Positions 46,685 through 59,082 of a stretch of DNA of 64,000 nucleotides are shown here, piece after piece. Under the pieces are notes generated by a model. That model made no database searches. It was not told where the DNA came from and saw nothing but the letters and a program-made list of their open reading frames with translations. The position numbers were made by a program, and so were the translations under genes. The stretch spans positions 137,539,587-137,603,586 of the forward strand of contig CP136061.1 of the NCBI GenBank assembly GCA_032622095.1. The letters run 5' to 3'. Source of the DNA: Siphonodentalium dalli. Lineage: Eukaryota; Mollusca; Scaphopoda; Gadilida; Siphonodentaliidae. Each line of letters begins with the position of its first letter. Positions within the stretch are counted from its first letter, which is position 1.

Positions 46685-48969
46685 AACTCCGTCAAAGGTA
46701 TCTTGCCCACTGAACTATATGGTATAATATAGAATTTTCTGGCAGGTGCAGGCCACGAGGAAAAATAAACACCTCTACGCACCTCAATCAAAGAACTGGA
46801 TTGACCTGATAACCTACAATATATACAATATCACATAAGCCAATGTACGTAATTACACCAGAAGACTAATACATGTTGGCCAGCTACCAGAGGGCCCAAA
46901 CTAAACAAATAGTGGTGACTTGGATTGAATATCCTGCAAATAAAGTAGATACCGATAGTTCCCGAAAGACATGGAGACTGAGATGACCTCCCTTTTGGAG
47001 CTTAGAGCTATCAATGTATCAGCTGAGTATTTTGCTGGACAAGGCATGTGTAACCCCCCCCCCCCCAGAAGGGAAGAAATATCTATTTCCTGATGAAATA
47101 GAAAATGAAAATTGAGAATTTTGCAATAATGTATTTAAAGGGCTACCCCATGTGTAGACAAATACTATAAGGAATAACCAGCCTTATAAGGAACATGTAG
47201 AAACAACCAGAGGCAAAGGCCTCAAAGGACAAAGGAGACCCCTATAAAAACCATAGAACCACTCCCAAAGTCAATTCTTGAGGGGGCAGAGTCCAAGTAC
47301 GAGATCTAGCCCGATGAAAAAATGGCTACAAGCTCAAAAAGAGCCCAGACACCCAGTAATCCGAGATATGCCATTGTCGATAAGGATTGAGATATCATGG
47401 ACCGAGAATCTATACTAGTGACTGGGAAGAGACTCTCGCCGAAATAGTCGATTGCACCACCCCTGTAATACATCCCGAAGAATTTGAATGTATAGAATAC
47501 TGACCTAATCCGACATATAGGGAACCATACATGTAATTGTTGGAACCAAAAGACCATTTGTAGGAAACCTAGAGTCGCTCTGATGACCAGAGCACATGAC
47601 AATGCTGTTTATAGAAAGCACCAGAAAAATCAAATGTGCCAAGATGACCCACCAATGTAGATTCAAATAGGGCCGTGTAGTATTAGTGAGTACTAGAAAG
47701 GAAACGTTGCATTGACCCTATAACCAGGAAGTACAGGAATAAGCTATTCGTGGAATTACCCCATTTGCAGGTGACCCGTCAAGGAAGTCCCTGCCTGCCC
47801 ATATTAGCCACAACATTGAGCAAATTACAGGCTTACGTAGTCCGAATGACCGCCTTGAATACCAATGGAGACACCCGCGTGTGGACACTAGCTCGTGCAT
47901 ACAACCAATTTCGGAACATCTGTAATAAACCATTGAATACGTGAACAAGAGGATCCTAATGAATCAGAAAAATATTATGGACCATAAACAGTCATTCACA
48001 AATTGAAAGGTCTAAATGAAGCCCCACCGTCGCTGTCAATGTGTCTCATGTCATGTAGAAGAAGAGAAGATAAGGGGACGAGAAGAAATCAGATAGACCG
48101 TTTAGAAAGGCTACGTCTATTCAACTGTCCGCTAAAGTAGGCAACAAGTGGTTGCAAGCCTTGAGATTCAATGAGAACCACGAAACCTATGCCCATAATG
48201 ATGCTCGCGAACTTTTCAAAGTTCAGTGCTGTATGACCAACCTGCTTCCGCTTCGATTCTCCCAAAAGGAAATGCATTTGGAGCCTGGCATTTATATGTT
48301 TCATGATTTCAAGAAGGCTTTCATTTCCCAACCTGGCGATATTCAATATGTTGAAATACTGGCTAGCTCCAAAATTAAACCCAACTGAGAAATCACAGGA
48401 AACATGCAACGTGATTGTGGCACAAGCCCAAAACCAGCCGAAACAGATGACCGGTTGAACTATTGAAAAACAAAGACCCAGTTTTCTTTTCTCTCTATTC
48501 TTGATCTTCTGACGGACCCCCGACGGGTCGATGGTCCAAGGTACCCCTTCTGGGACGGATGGGGTGCCCCTCCGATTGCACCTTGTTCTTGAGACAACCA
48601 TCACCTGAAGTGTGAAGCTAGTGGGTGGAGCATATGATCTGGCATCCTACACCCAATGCTAGTGAATACCTCGCACGAGGGGAAGCATCTGGTAAGGATC
48701 TTCTGTCCGTATGAAGAGCGTACAACGTTATTAATGTGAATCGTGAAGATAGGAAACCAGTTGCTTTCTGAAGATGAGCATAGGATGGATCCATATAGTG
48801 ACCCATTGTATCAGTACCGCTCTTCATGATATGACTGACCCATCATCCAAAGATTATTCCTGAAGACTATCGACACGGGTGACACTCTATTCCAGCCGGA
48901 GGGCACATTGAAAGAAACAATAACATATAAAGCAAGGAGCTGAACTCTGCTCAATCCGAGAACAATAAA

Positions 48970-49055
48970 ACTTTTGAATACCTGGTCCGCTCTCATGTCG
49001 CTCGGTTTGCAGTCCGATGGCCTAACCACTCGGCTACAGCGACACTTGTCTGCAT
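48970..49055 (-). other. tRNA-like head, probably SINE-derived
   Basis: The minus strand reads GTCGCTGTAGCCGAGTGGTT and AGGCCATCGGACTGCAAACC, then GAGCGACATGAG. This gives an A box and an anticodon-stem-like TCGG/CCGA with a CTGCAAA loop. The expected B box is degenerate (AGGTATTCAAAAG), so it is not a functional tRNA gene. Confidence 0.45.
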
Positions 49056-49594
49056 CAGAGAACCCTGAACAACTATCTGAGCTCCCTCGTGAGCGCATGG
49101 ATGGGTGACCCCAAATGAATGTCCAGAGCCTTTTTACCTCGGGGATAGAGCTACAGCTCGTCCCGATCCCGATCTCCATCAGTCCGAACTGGCGATGGGT
49201 TGTTAAGAGGGGCAGGATCCGAAGCATGCCTCCTACTACAACGGCATCGGGGAACAAATTCTTGTGCATCTTTAATAGGATTCAAACCCGAAGGTACTGG
49301 CTGCTATTTGATCAGAAGGCGGCCAGTAACTGGAATTCCAGGCCCACAGACCTGGAGTTGGCCAACAAGGAGGAAGCATGCTTGGGAATTTCAACCCCAG
49401 CCCAAGCCCAGCAGGGACTGAAGGCATATAGGATTATAATAGGGACAGGGTGTTCTCACCCCCAGCGGTGCTGACCCCGAGATGGTGACTTGTAGCGATG
49501 GACGGCATGGTTCAAATGTTAGATGGAAGCCACGGCCGCACCTGGGCACGCCAACCCGCCAACGGTCGACCCGAGGGAGCAGATTGACATCCCT

Positions 49595-50035
49595 TACGAT
49601 AGTCCAGGGAGCGCACCAACTGTGACTAACGGGTTCGATGGGTAGCCCCAACCCGCGCCCTGTTTGAGGTAACTATCGCCCCGAGTTGCTAAGCCAAAGA
49701 GGGGATCACCCTCGACAGGTATCCTTGTCTCAGAGGCAGCGGTACCCTCGAAACGAGGAGAACAGCAGCTCTAGGGAAGCTACAGGGAAAGATCTTCTGT
49801 ATCTGGTTCTTCTTATCTGTAGATATGCAGGAACCATCTGGTTGTAGACGCACTGGTCCAGGTTAGTAGAGCAGAACACAGTCATACCTGCCGATGATAT
49901 GAATTGGTGTCCCGTTCGATAGTCCAGAGAGCGCACCAACTGTGGCCAATGGGTTCGATGGGTAGCCCCAACCCGCGCCCTGTTTGGTGTGACTATCGCC
50001 CCGAGTGCTAATTACGCCAATGAGGGGAACACTAT
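49595..50035 (+). repeat. Two copies of a GC-rich unit of about 115 bp, about 316 bp apart
   Basis: GATAGTCCAGGGAGCGCACC and GATAGTCCAGAGAGCGCACC start parallel blocks. Both share GGGTTCGATGGGTAGCCCCA, ACCCGCGCCCTGTTTG, GACTATCGCCCCGAG and GAGGGGA. Nearby, CTCTAGGGAAGCTACAGGGA also recurs at about 50110. The GC content stands out from the flanks. Confidence 0.75.
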
Positions 50036-50504
50036 ATATCGACAAGTGTCAGTGTCCTGGTCTCAAAGGTTCTTCTCTTCTCTTGGGACCCTCGAAATGA
50101 GGGGAAGCAGCTCTAGGGGAGCTACAGGGATCTGTGGCGACTCCAGTAGCATTCTTTAATGTGCACACTCAGAGGCGTGTACACGGATCAGCTATTAACT
50201 TGTTCGCGCCCGATCGTGCATCGTACTGCACCCCCGACAACATACCTGGACAAGTGTTGTAATGGGGGGGGAGTCAGGATTTTGCATTCTGATCTGTATT
50301 CAGTGATCTTGAATGAGACTTTTCAGCCTGACAAGCTTGGTATCTGACCGATTTCTGACAATTGCTAACAATCTGTTATTTTTATGTTGATAATGATAAG
50401 CACCTATCGATTGTTTTGCACGAAATCAATATTGTAAACTAATATTGTTAAGTTGAAACAATGAAAAAATTATTCACAAGTGTCAATTTACACTCTAGTA
50501 TACA

Positions 50505-51075
50505 TAAAGCTTGTAGCGACGAAGCCGTCAGAAGCCGAAAGTAAGTCACCTAATTTTGTGATACCTTATCGCACAAGCCATAGCTCGTGTTTCCTCCGCT
50601 TGGACCATGGAATACATTTCACATGTATGCAATAGATTATTGCAATAAAGATGAGCGTCTTTAGTCATATTCCAATGTGCATATATCATTCTGTCTTTGG
50701 CGACTATAATCTACCAAATTTTTTGGACAGATGCCATTTTGAATTTGTAAAAAATATGGAAATTGAAATGACTTAAAACGAAAAGAGTTTTCACACAAAG
50801 CCAGGATATATTTCATATCCTTACAATCCGCTTTCATAAGATTTCAATACTGCTTTCTTTTTGATAAATAAATTGTAGCTACAGTTTACCAAGCCGTCAG
50901 ACCGCTGAAAGTAAGTCACTTAATTTCGTGATACTGTTACTAACCAAGCGACGCACGTGGTAATTTTTTGCTTCGACCACAGAAAATCGCACATGTGTCC
51001 AATTGATTCGTGCTATAAAGATTTTTAGCGTCTTTAGTCATATCCAAATGTGCATCTATTATTGAAAAATTTATT
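50505..51075 (+). repeat. Two diverged units of about 370 bp
   Basis: AAGCCGTCAGAAGCCGAAAG, TAAGTCACCTAATTTTGTGA at about 50521 and AAGCCGTCAGACCGCTGAAA, GTAAGTCACTTAATTTCGTG at about 50891 begin parallel text. Both continue to CGTCTTTAGTCATAT. Confidence 0.7.
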
Positions 51076-51589
51076 CGTCCGTTCCACGACAAATAGAAAA
51101 AAGATGCATTCGTTGAATTATGAACGTTCTCGATCGTTTAAAAACATGGACGCTAATCGCTATAGCAACGCGAGTCAATTGCACAATTCAACATAATAAT
51201 TAACGGAAATAATGTTTTTTGTATAACACAAAAAACTGTCAACTTATCTTCGATGTGTTCCTTCCGTTAACAAGGGAAAAAGTGAAGAATAACAATCTGT
51301 CGTCGAGTTTATATGGACATTGGGAGATGACGTCATCGGAGGTTACCGGTCAGGAAACAGGATAAAATGTACCACAAATTTTCGTTCCGTTTTCAACGCG
51401 GGTTTGTTAACCCTTCCTTGTTAATATTGGGGATATACCATATAGTTCAGTGGGCAAGATACCTTGGACGGAGATATTACATCTCATTGAAAAAATCTGT
51501 AAACCCCCCACCAACCCTGTGTGTTAATCCCTGTGAGAATAGGAAATGTGTGATTTATTTGGATGCCAGACTGCATTGGCCTAACAATA

Positions 51590-51706
51590 TTTCCATGACC
51601 TTGAATGCCAGTGCATTCTCTTATATATGGGAGGCTCGCATATATAAGAGAATTCATTGGAATAGGGTCTTTATTGCTGCACCAGCACAGCTCTGGTCAT
51701 GAAATG
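51590..51706. repeat. TTAA-type palindromic MITE, right half
   Basis: GCCAGTGCATTCTCTTATAT, GGGAGGCTCGCATATATAAG, TTATTGCTGCACCAGCAC and GGTCATGAAATGGTTAA match the family. The left terminus is missing. Confidence 0.75.
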
Positions 51707-52139
51707 GTTAATACTAATAATAATAATAAAGGTGTGAACTGTCAAACAGGTACAGTTGTATATTTGAAATTGCAGTAAACACATAGGATTAAATTTCAGT
51801 CATGCACATATCACTCTCAGCCAGGAGAAATGTGGATATTGAGATAAAAGTTAATTAAAAGTTAATTACAGCTGTAGGAAGTAAGGCCAGTTCATGGCAT
51901 GTCAAATAGCTACCACTGTAGTCAAAAGACAGCTTTAAATGGGATGAACTAGGCAGGGATCTGGTGTGGGGTGGCAGGGATGGGTGGTGGTGGAGGAGGG
52001 GGGGGGGGGGGGGGGGGGTTGATGGTGTGTCTAAAAAAAATTCAAAGATTAAAATGAATTTTTTTTCCCATTTTTCATTTTGAAATTAATTTCTTTCTCT
52101 TTTTTTTTCATTTTTTCATTTTTTTTTTAAATTAAGCAA
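51707..52139. other. Unassigned, with long G run and T-rich tract
   Basis: A run of about 20 G near 51998-52018 follows GGTGGTGGAGGAGG. A T-rich tract spans 52065-52130. Confidence 0.6.
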
Positions 52140-52434
52140 GGATTTAAATTAAAGCTAAATCGGCCCAATGGTTCATAAAAAGAAAATGTTCTAAGAATTA
52201 CTATGGAGGAAATACAGTTGTGGCCCTAGTTTCGCAACTAATTGACCTTGTGACTTCATTTGAACAAATCTGAATGTGAGTCACCTAGGGAACATCCACA
52301 CCAAATATGAACCCATTCGGTCTTACAGTTCTGGAGGAGAAGACGATTCTTGACGGACGGACGGACGGACGGATGCCAGACGAGGAGTGATGACTATAGC
52401 TCCACCGGAGACTTCGTCTCAGGTGAGCTAAAAA
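52140..52434 (+). repeat. Rep-A copy with 3' end
   Basis: Units and terminus are as in the 18893-19460 copy, with GGACGGACGGACGGACGG at 52354-52372. It ends 51 bp from the exon 5 donor. Confidence 0.85.
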
Positions 52435-52485
52435 GTCTATCCAGTCCCTGGAAACATGGCCTACATACAGATGTATAGAACTTAC

Positions 52486-52610
52486 CTGAAATGTTGATGA
52501 TTTGGAGCAATGAGCAGACACAAAATGTCTGCCTTTGGCAAACTGTGGACTCAGGGTCACTGATCTGCTGAACCGTCGGAGAGTGTGAGGAGTGAACTGG
52601 CCATCCCGGT
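52486..52610 (-). CDS. Exon 5 of the same gene
   Basis: The exon is 125 bp, with acceptor CTATTTCAG and donor GTAAGT. Two leading bases complete the codon left by exon 4, followed by 41 full codons ending in phase 0. It reads DRDGQFTPHTLRRFSRSVTL, then SPQFAKGRHFVSAHCSKSST, then FQ. The stretch GRHFVSAHC is a plausible propeller strand, and the basic LRRFSRS segment before it would be a loop. The next intron, about 11.7 kb (40800-52485), contains the 46.4-51.5 kb inverted-repeat element and a TTAA element. Confidence 0.83.
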
Positions 52611-53650
52611 CTGAAATAGAGATATGGCACGTCACAGAAGCAGCAGAAATTCAAAGTGATTCAGATATAATCGAGTATAATCTTACTAAAAGTTTTATTT
52701 TCATAAATTTGACATCCAAATTTGATGTATGTGAATTATATGCAGTGTCTCTAGTTGGTGGAACATAACATAACTTATATCCAAATTGGTACCAATTAAC
52801 GTCATTCTTATACAATAAAACCTCTCCAAACTTGACCCTCTATGAACAGAATACCTCTCAATTCCGAACTTTGTCCGGCCCCGAATTCACCCAAGTGCAT
52901 TCTCACTAATAATTACCTCTGTAAATCGGAACCTCTCTGTTCTGAATATCGGACAGATTTGTTAGTCCATAACTGAGCGATCAGGTCTATTAATTTTCAC
53001 CTCTCAAAACTGAATAAGGGTGCATACAGGTACTGTAGTTTCATACTATTGTATAAGAGTACCGATTTAATTAGTGGTCTTTTGTTCGGCAAACGCTTTG
53101 AACTGGATTGTAACAACAGGTGTCTGATCATATATCTGTGGTTATTTCACACATTGAGTAAATAATGGTGACTTCACAGAGAATAACAGCACAGAGTTAA
53201 TTGGATTCTATTTTTACAACAATTGTCCAAATACTAATTTGCTATAAGTACACGATTGTGGTGTGTAATCACCATACAGTTTGATTTGATCTTCCACTGC
53301 ACAGTGAATGTCATCATGGAAATGAAAGCAATGACAGAAAAAATTATCATCAAGTCAGCATGTGCACATACAGTCAACGCTAGATAGTTTCTTCATGAAG
53401 TCTGACTGTTTCACCATAAAATTGATTGTTTACATGTCTTATATTATGTATTATCATGTTTATCTATATCACGTTTTTGTATCATGTGTTATTAATATTT
53501 TTAGTTGATTCTCTTAATTGATTCAATTAAGTCACATTAATCAATAATGCTGTCTTTGTGTCTTGGTGACACTTGGTATATATTTCGATGGTGGCACAAT
53601 TTTCTATAAACCGAACATCTCTCTAAACCATCCACGTTTCTTAACAGAAT
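52611..53650. other. Unassigned intron 4 sequence
   Basis: No exon or repeat boundary is visible. The text around 52800-53000 (CTCTCCAAACTTGACCCTCT, CCTCTCTGTTCTGAATATCG) looks like a decayed repeat but has no second copy here. Confidence 0.45.
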
Positions 53651-54767
53651 TCAGTTAAAAATGGTAAGCACCCATTTAGAGGTCCCGTGGATCCATTTGA
53701 AGTTTGGTGATGATCGGATGACGGATGCGGCCTGTAGAATGTGCCAATTTATTTTAGGATTAGTGATGCAAAGAGTAAAATCCAAGATGGCTGCCAGCCG
53801 ACAGATCAAATCTTCACTTATTAAAATCCTAACAATAAGTTTTGAGCTATTGGTTATTGCAGCGTACTGAAAGAAGTTTTCCAACAATGGAGGTTAGGCA
53901 CGTTTTTTCTAGCATATTTTTTATGAATTTACGTAAACGGTAATTCTCGTACCAGTCGCACTCTTCAATCCTGACCAGGATAGGTATTATGCTACCATGT
54001 AGGTATTCACATCTTAACATTTATATCCTGTTTTATATGCACTGACTTGTTCTGAAATTGTACTATTACATTACCGGTACTCAGAATATTATATTTTTGT
54101 CTCTAAACATCGGAAGAATACTCAAAGACAAAATTATATAGTACTAAGTATTAAATGGAATCTTACTGTTTCTTACAGTTTGTGGAAATGGATAGATACA
54201 TGTGACAGCCTGCGTCATTGACTGTGACCACCAGATTGAATTCACAGTACGGTGGCGACTGAATGAAAGTATAACTCGATCTATAACTCTATTCTGTTAC
54301 CTTGTGAAGTTAATGCCATGTGTTTGGGTATTGACTGTCCAGAGTCTTGTAATGCGGCAGTACATGTGTAATTGCTTAATCGTGCTAAATTTTCATCAGA
54401 AATGTTTGGACCGGATCAATATTCAAACTTGAGCAGGACTTTCTCATATGAAGACCACATACCAAGTTTCATAAAATTCTGTCAAATAATTTTCAATTTA
54501 TTATCAGGACAATAAACATTTCAGATGGATGGATGGATGGCCAGATGTACAAATGAATGGTAAGACAGATAGATGGACACCACTTATTTCTATGATCCCC
54601 CAAAATTGTATATTGTGGTATAAAAATAAAAGTTTCAATTCTAGTTGGTCTCCAAGAAGGAGGAAGAAACTGCATGGAAAGTTGTACATCCTCAAAGATC
54701 CTCTAGCTATAGATCCAATTAAGTAGTGAATTGGTATGTTTATTAGTTGTATACTACATATATATAC
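53651..54767. other. Rep-B unit then unassigned sequence
   Basis: One Rep-B unit (GTGATGCAAAGAGTAAAATC, CAAGATGGCTGCC) spans about 53655-53800. A single array-like unit (CAAACTTGAGCAGGACTTTC, ACATACCAAGTTTCATAAAA, GGATGGATGGATGG) spans about 54410-54560. The rest is unassigned. Confidence 0.5.
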
Positions 54768-54921
54768 CTGATGAATTTAGTACAGATGATAAGAGAAAGA
54801 GATTGACATTGCTGACTGTAAGATTCTGTGTTGTGATGTCTTTATCAATGAGTAGGAGGAGGTCGTCTTCACGAGATGTCTCCAAAAGGACTCGCCACTG
54901 GCATCCAATGTTATCTGTAAT
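54768..54921 (-). CDS. Exon 4 of the same gene (propeller region)
   Basis: The exon is 154 bp, with acceptor ATATTTAG and donor GTATAT. It enters in phase 0 and leaves one base into a codon. It begins ITDNIGCQWRVLLE and continues TSREDDLLLLIDKD and LTVSNVNLFLLSSVLNSS. Alternating hydrophobic strands separated by acidic or polar turns fit continuation of the propeller. The single trailing G joins AC of exon 5 to make an aspartate codon. Confidence 0.83.
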
Positions 54922-55578
54922 CTAAATATTCTGATATTTTAATATTACACTACACATGCTGAGCAAAAGCAAGAATTTTGAACCCTTTCTATACTAAACG
55001 GATTCTCACACCCAGTTTTAAAAGTATACATTGGAACGGTCTATAATTCATTTGGAGGGGTTTTCATGATATATAAGCAGATGGCAAACAGAAAAACAAA
55101 TAATACAACAGCAGAATGATTCATATTCAATTAATGGTGGGAAACAATCTATGGTCAGATGTTAAAGACATATTATGGACTTGTTCGGGTGCAGAAAACT
55201 GACAAGTTAGTACCCAGGCACTATGCCAACTGTGGGAATGTAGCATTATACTAACATCACTGAAAAACTCAAAGAAATCCACCATACCACTCCATAGAAA
55301 TCATCATCTGAACTTCGCTTAATTGTAAATATTTACATCTCAATTCGGGATGCGATAAACTAACGGAAATGAGTTCGCCATCAAGAGTCATTGCATTTAA
55401 TTAATTAATATATAAAAATGACAATGTGTGCTGTAAATTTTTATTAATATTCGTAAAAACAACTACCTTGAGCAACCTTTTTCACCATTTATATTTTATC
55501 ACCCAACTGGAGTGTTTCATATCACTTTAAAGTTATTATCTGAACATTTCCTCATCAATGAGTACTTTATAGAAAGGG
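54922..55578. other. Unassigned intron 3 sequence
   Basis: AT-rich. The segment near 54985-55130 resembles text around 33240-33420 (ATACTAAACGGATTCTCACA, inverse of the kind at 33398). This suggests an old inverted duplicate. Confidence 0.45.
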
Positions 55579-55977
55579 TTAACCCTTTGACGTCAAGAGC
55601 TGCACTGGTGCAGCATTAAATACCCTGTGCCATTGCTTTCTCTAGTATATGCGAGTCTCCCATAGAGAGCCTCGCATATATACGAGAATTTGCTGGCTTA
55701 CAATGTCAAGGGAAATATCGTTAGGCCAATGTATTCTCTTATAAATGCGAAGCTCCTTATGGGAGACTCGTATATATGGGTGGTTCTCGCTTATGGGGTA
55801 CAATTGCAGTTAAAAAAATGTCAAAAAATAAAACTGCGCTAGGGCAATTGGTGACAACATTTTTTTGTTCTGTTGGACACAAATAATAATTAAAATAATT
55901 TTCAGCAACACCACTCAGAGGGATTCTAACATTTGGCTTCTCCAATAAAGGTGACACCGATACAAAAAATTTCCTCC

Positions 55978-58900
55978 CGATACCTACGTTACCGATTGGT
56001 TGATCTTCTGTTAATGATCATTGTGTTGAAGTTAACAAGAAATTCGACTCCGGAAGCTAACTTATTTCAAATGAGACACAGCTGGTAAACATAGATTTAT
56101 ATTTCCATCTGATTAAGTGAAAAATGAGGAGACTGTGTACCCAGCGAATCATATTGATAGAGTAGGAAATCGTCGAAAAAATGACTAATATTTGTGAATT
56201 TTATAATTAAAAGTAGTTCAATTGACTCCTGGTTGACAAAGAACTACCTCTGTCGCACGGTTATGACAAAATCTTATACTGAGATACTATTTGCGAATAA
56301 AATCACGGTGTTAAGCCCCGGTTCCATATTCCCGATTTTCCACCCCGAATGTTCCCGAATGACTCCCGAATCATAATTTTGCAAAAATTGTGGAGTAAGT
56401 TCGGGACGAGTCGGAACAGTGAATTTTTACCCCCGAACATGATCGGGGATATCGGTGCTATCGGGGTCGATTCGGGACGATTCTGGACTCGCTCCCGACA
56501 GTTTTGAAATGTTCAAAACTATCGGGAACCAAGCCGAATCGCTCCCGATTTGTCAATCATCGGGAGAAATTCGGGAGCAATTCGGCACCTATTCGGGAGT
56601 AGTCGGCAGTATTCGGGTGGATATTCTGGAGTAGTCGGCAGTATTCGGTAGTTTATTCCCGAATTCGCCATGTGTGGCTGCTTTTATACTGAGATCCGGT
56701 GTATCTGCAAAATTCGGCATCAATTCGGGACGTTCGGCAGCAATTGAATACCAATTCGATATTTATTCGGCATCAATTCGGTACCAGTTCGGCATTGATT
56801 CGGGGTATTCGGCAACAAGTCGGTAGTAATCTGGGCAATTCGGCAGCTACTTGCACGAAATTTCGGTATCAGTTCGGGATAATTCTTTATCATTCGGGAA
56901 GAAATTCGGAAGCATTCTGGAATACTCGGCATGTGTTTGGGACAATTAAATTTTGTCATCAGTTCGGCGGCTTTTGGAAAAAAACTCGTCCAGAATTCTC
57001 TCGAATGCTGCCTATTTGGTCTTGTCCCGAATTGGTGCCGAATATACTAATTCGGGACAGAAAATCGGGAATATGGAACCGGGGCTTTACTAATGCCCCT
57101 GGCATATGGGCTGACATATTCTACCTCGGAATGGGACAATAATTTGGTAATGTAGGTATCGCTGTGCCAATGTTCATATGTGACATAAAATGTATTGGAA
57201 CAACCATGTAAGTTATTGCATATACATTTGCAATATAGTATTGACTTTCTATGTACAATGTAGTTAGTTTTCATACCAAAATACAATATAACCTACTATT
57301 CACATGTTACAAGCGCCTGCATGGCATGCATAGCAAGCATGGTAAGAAACGAGTGTAATGCATATCTATAGTCATATTCTTTAATATGTTACTTTTTCCT
57401 CGTACCTGGTGAGATAATTTGACAATCACTTATAGGAATTCAATCTATACCGGTATATATTTTCAATTTCAATAATTTGGCGAATGGCTTACATATATGT
57501 GAATGGTAACGTAGATATCGCACAATTGGTGGCAACATTGGATAATGAGAGTATGTTTCATTTAATTTGGAATTAATGATTAACTTAACTTCTGGCGCGT
57601 TTCCTATAGAATCATGCACTTTTGAACTTGAATGTGCGGACATTCTGATTTTCACCGTCATCGTTTCAAATATAAACAATGCAGTGCATCACGTGAGAAC
57701 GTCCGATGAGCTGCGCCCATTGTGTTACACGAGCATACACGGAACAGTGCGACCAAACAAGAGACATGAATGTTTAGTCAATATATGCAGACTGTAATTC
57801 GAACAAACGTTTAATTCAACAACTAAAACAGAGAGAAAGAATACAGGTTAAGAGATCGCTATCCAATGATCGGGCGACAATGACTATTGAACCATGCGCA
57901 AGCACCGAACGTGGTACCATACTTTCTAATATATTATATATATCAGTGTATATATATACTATAATTATATATATGGTGCATCGATGTAAGTTATATATAT
58001 ACATTTGAAAAATAATATTTTGTTTATGGTGTTATGTTATGGCGCGTATAGTAGGTCAAATGTCACATTTTTCGTTGGCATCATGCTACGGATCAAAGGG
58101 TTGTGAGTTAGAATCATGGTACATCTTCACCTGCATAATGTACAACTTTTGTTTATATAAACACATTTTAATTGTGCTAAAGTGACAATATCATTAAAAC
58201 TTAACAAAGAAGACATGTATGCCCTGATGTTTTTTTCTCATTTGTCATAAATGTAAGTTTGATACCCACAACAACAGCAGACTTGCTAGTAATTCTTGAC
58301 CTACACTTCCAAAACAAAACCGATATCCAGATATGCTAGGTCTATTGAAAACAAACTCGATTGAATCTTCTTAAACCTCATATATATATTGTTTGCTGAT
58401 AATTTGTGCTAACTTTCACATCTGTTTACGTGCAGCCTTTAATTAATCTGATTCTACGCGAAAAATGGAATGTTTTGGGCAACTTAAAAAAAAACATAAA
58501 AATTTGGTAACGTAGGTATCGGTAACGTAGGTATCGATTTCACACTTCATCTGGGTGCAGCAAATACAATAATTGGATGTCAAAAGCAAGCCACCACCCA
58601 TAATGGTCCTTGGTGGGTACCAGATTATATGTAACCGAAATAAAATGAAAATATGTAGGTCGTAGTGTCATAATACCATGGTAACGTAGGTATCGATAGT
58701 TTTACAACCATTGGTTTCCTGACATATATATGGCAACACTCACAATGTGGAATATCAATTGTTATATTTCATCACCCCTCCCGAATGACAATTACATGTG
58801 GGTATTTGTGTATGGTGGTAGACAGGTATCTCTTGCGTTTGTTACAAATTACACCTCGCTGTCCTCGGTGGTAACATAGGTATCCACATTCTGGCTTCAT

Positions 58901-59082
58901 GGCATAAACTGATCTTAATTCTGATGCAATATTTCTGACAGTTGCAACTCAAACGATTTCTAAAAGTTTGCCTCGAGCGCTGTAATCTGAGGCGATGCGA
59001 ATAGCTCAGTGGCTTATTTAGTCAATGTAAATTGTGTTAAAACACCTGAATGTAGTCTTGGCTTCGGTAACGTAGGTATCGA
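55978..59082. repeat. Dispersed 16-bp motif GGTAACGTAGGTATCG, eight copies
   Basis: Copies lie at 55978 (inverted), 57146, 57505, 58506 and 58520 (side by side), 58680, 58870 and 59066. All but the first are plus strand. The spacing is irregular. All lie within the 55778-59261 element. Confidence 0.85.
56314..57086. mobile_element. Harbinger-like MITE, AGCCCCGGTTCCATATTCCC TIR, TTA TSD
   Basis: The element is 773 bp. The TIR of at least 26 bp (AGCCCCGGTTCCATATTCCC, then GATTTTC) is perfect at both ends, with TTA at 56311-56313 and 57087-57089. A TTA/TAA 3-bp target is the PIF/Harbinger signature. The body is crowded with ATTCGGG, TTCGGCA and CCCGAAT. ORFs at 56699-57142 come from these repeats. 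Confidence 0.88.

Larger units (their letters stand above)
46380..51475. mobile_element. 5-kb element with about 190-bp terminal inverted repeats
   Basis: The left TIR at about 46380-46569 matches the inverse of about 51275-51463 almost base for base (phrases TATCTTGCCCACTGAACTAT, CCCAATATTAACAAGGAAGG, GACCGGTAACCTCCGATGAC). The interior has no RT, integrase or transposase that I can recognise. The exact outer edge and target duplication are unclear. It is either a large non-autonomous DNA transposon or a DIRS-like inverted-repeat retroelement remnant. Confidence 0.7.

Noticed and set aside
48970-49055. Functional tRNA gene
   Set aside because: The A box is good but the T arm and B box are degenerate and the acceptor stem does not close.
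48089-49474. Several ORFs of 70-170 codons on both strands
   Set aside because: They overlap on opposite strands in GC-rich DNA, where stops are rarer, and show no recognisable domain or composition of a protein.
51995-52020. Long G run as a G-quadruplex control element
   Set aside because: It is a homopolymer in unassigned intron DNA with no conserved copy; similar runs occur at 5080, 47057 and 62296. Length may also be an assembly artefact.
56699-57142. ORF of 147 codons rich in N, S, G and R
   Set aside because: It is built from the ATTCGGG/TTCGGCA repeats of the Harbinger-like MITE.
58986-59040. A-box-like GCGAATAGCTCAGTGGCT suggesting a tRNA or SINE head
   Set aside because: No B box or tail follows, and the segment is inside the 3.5-kb transposon.
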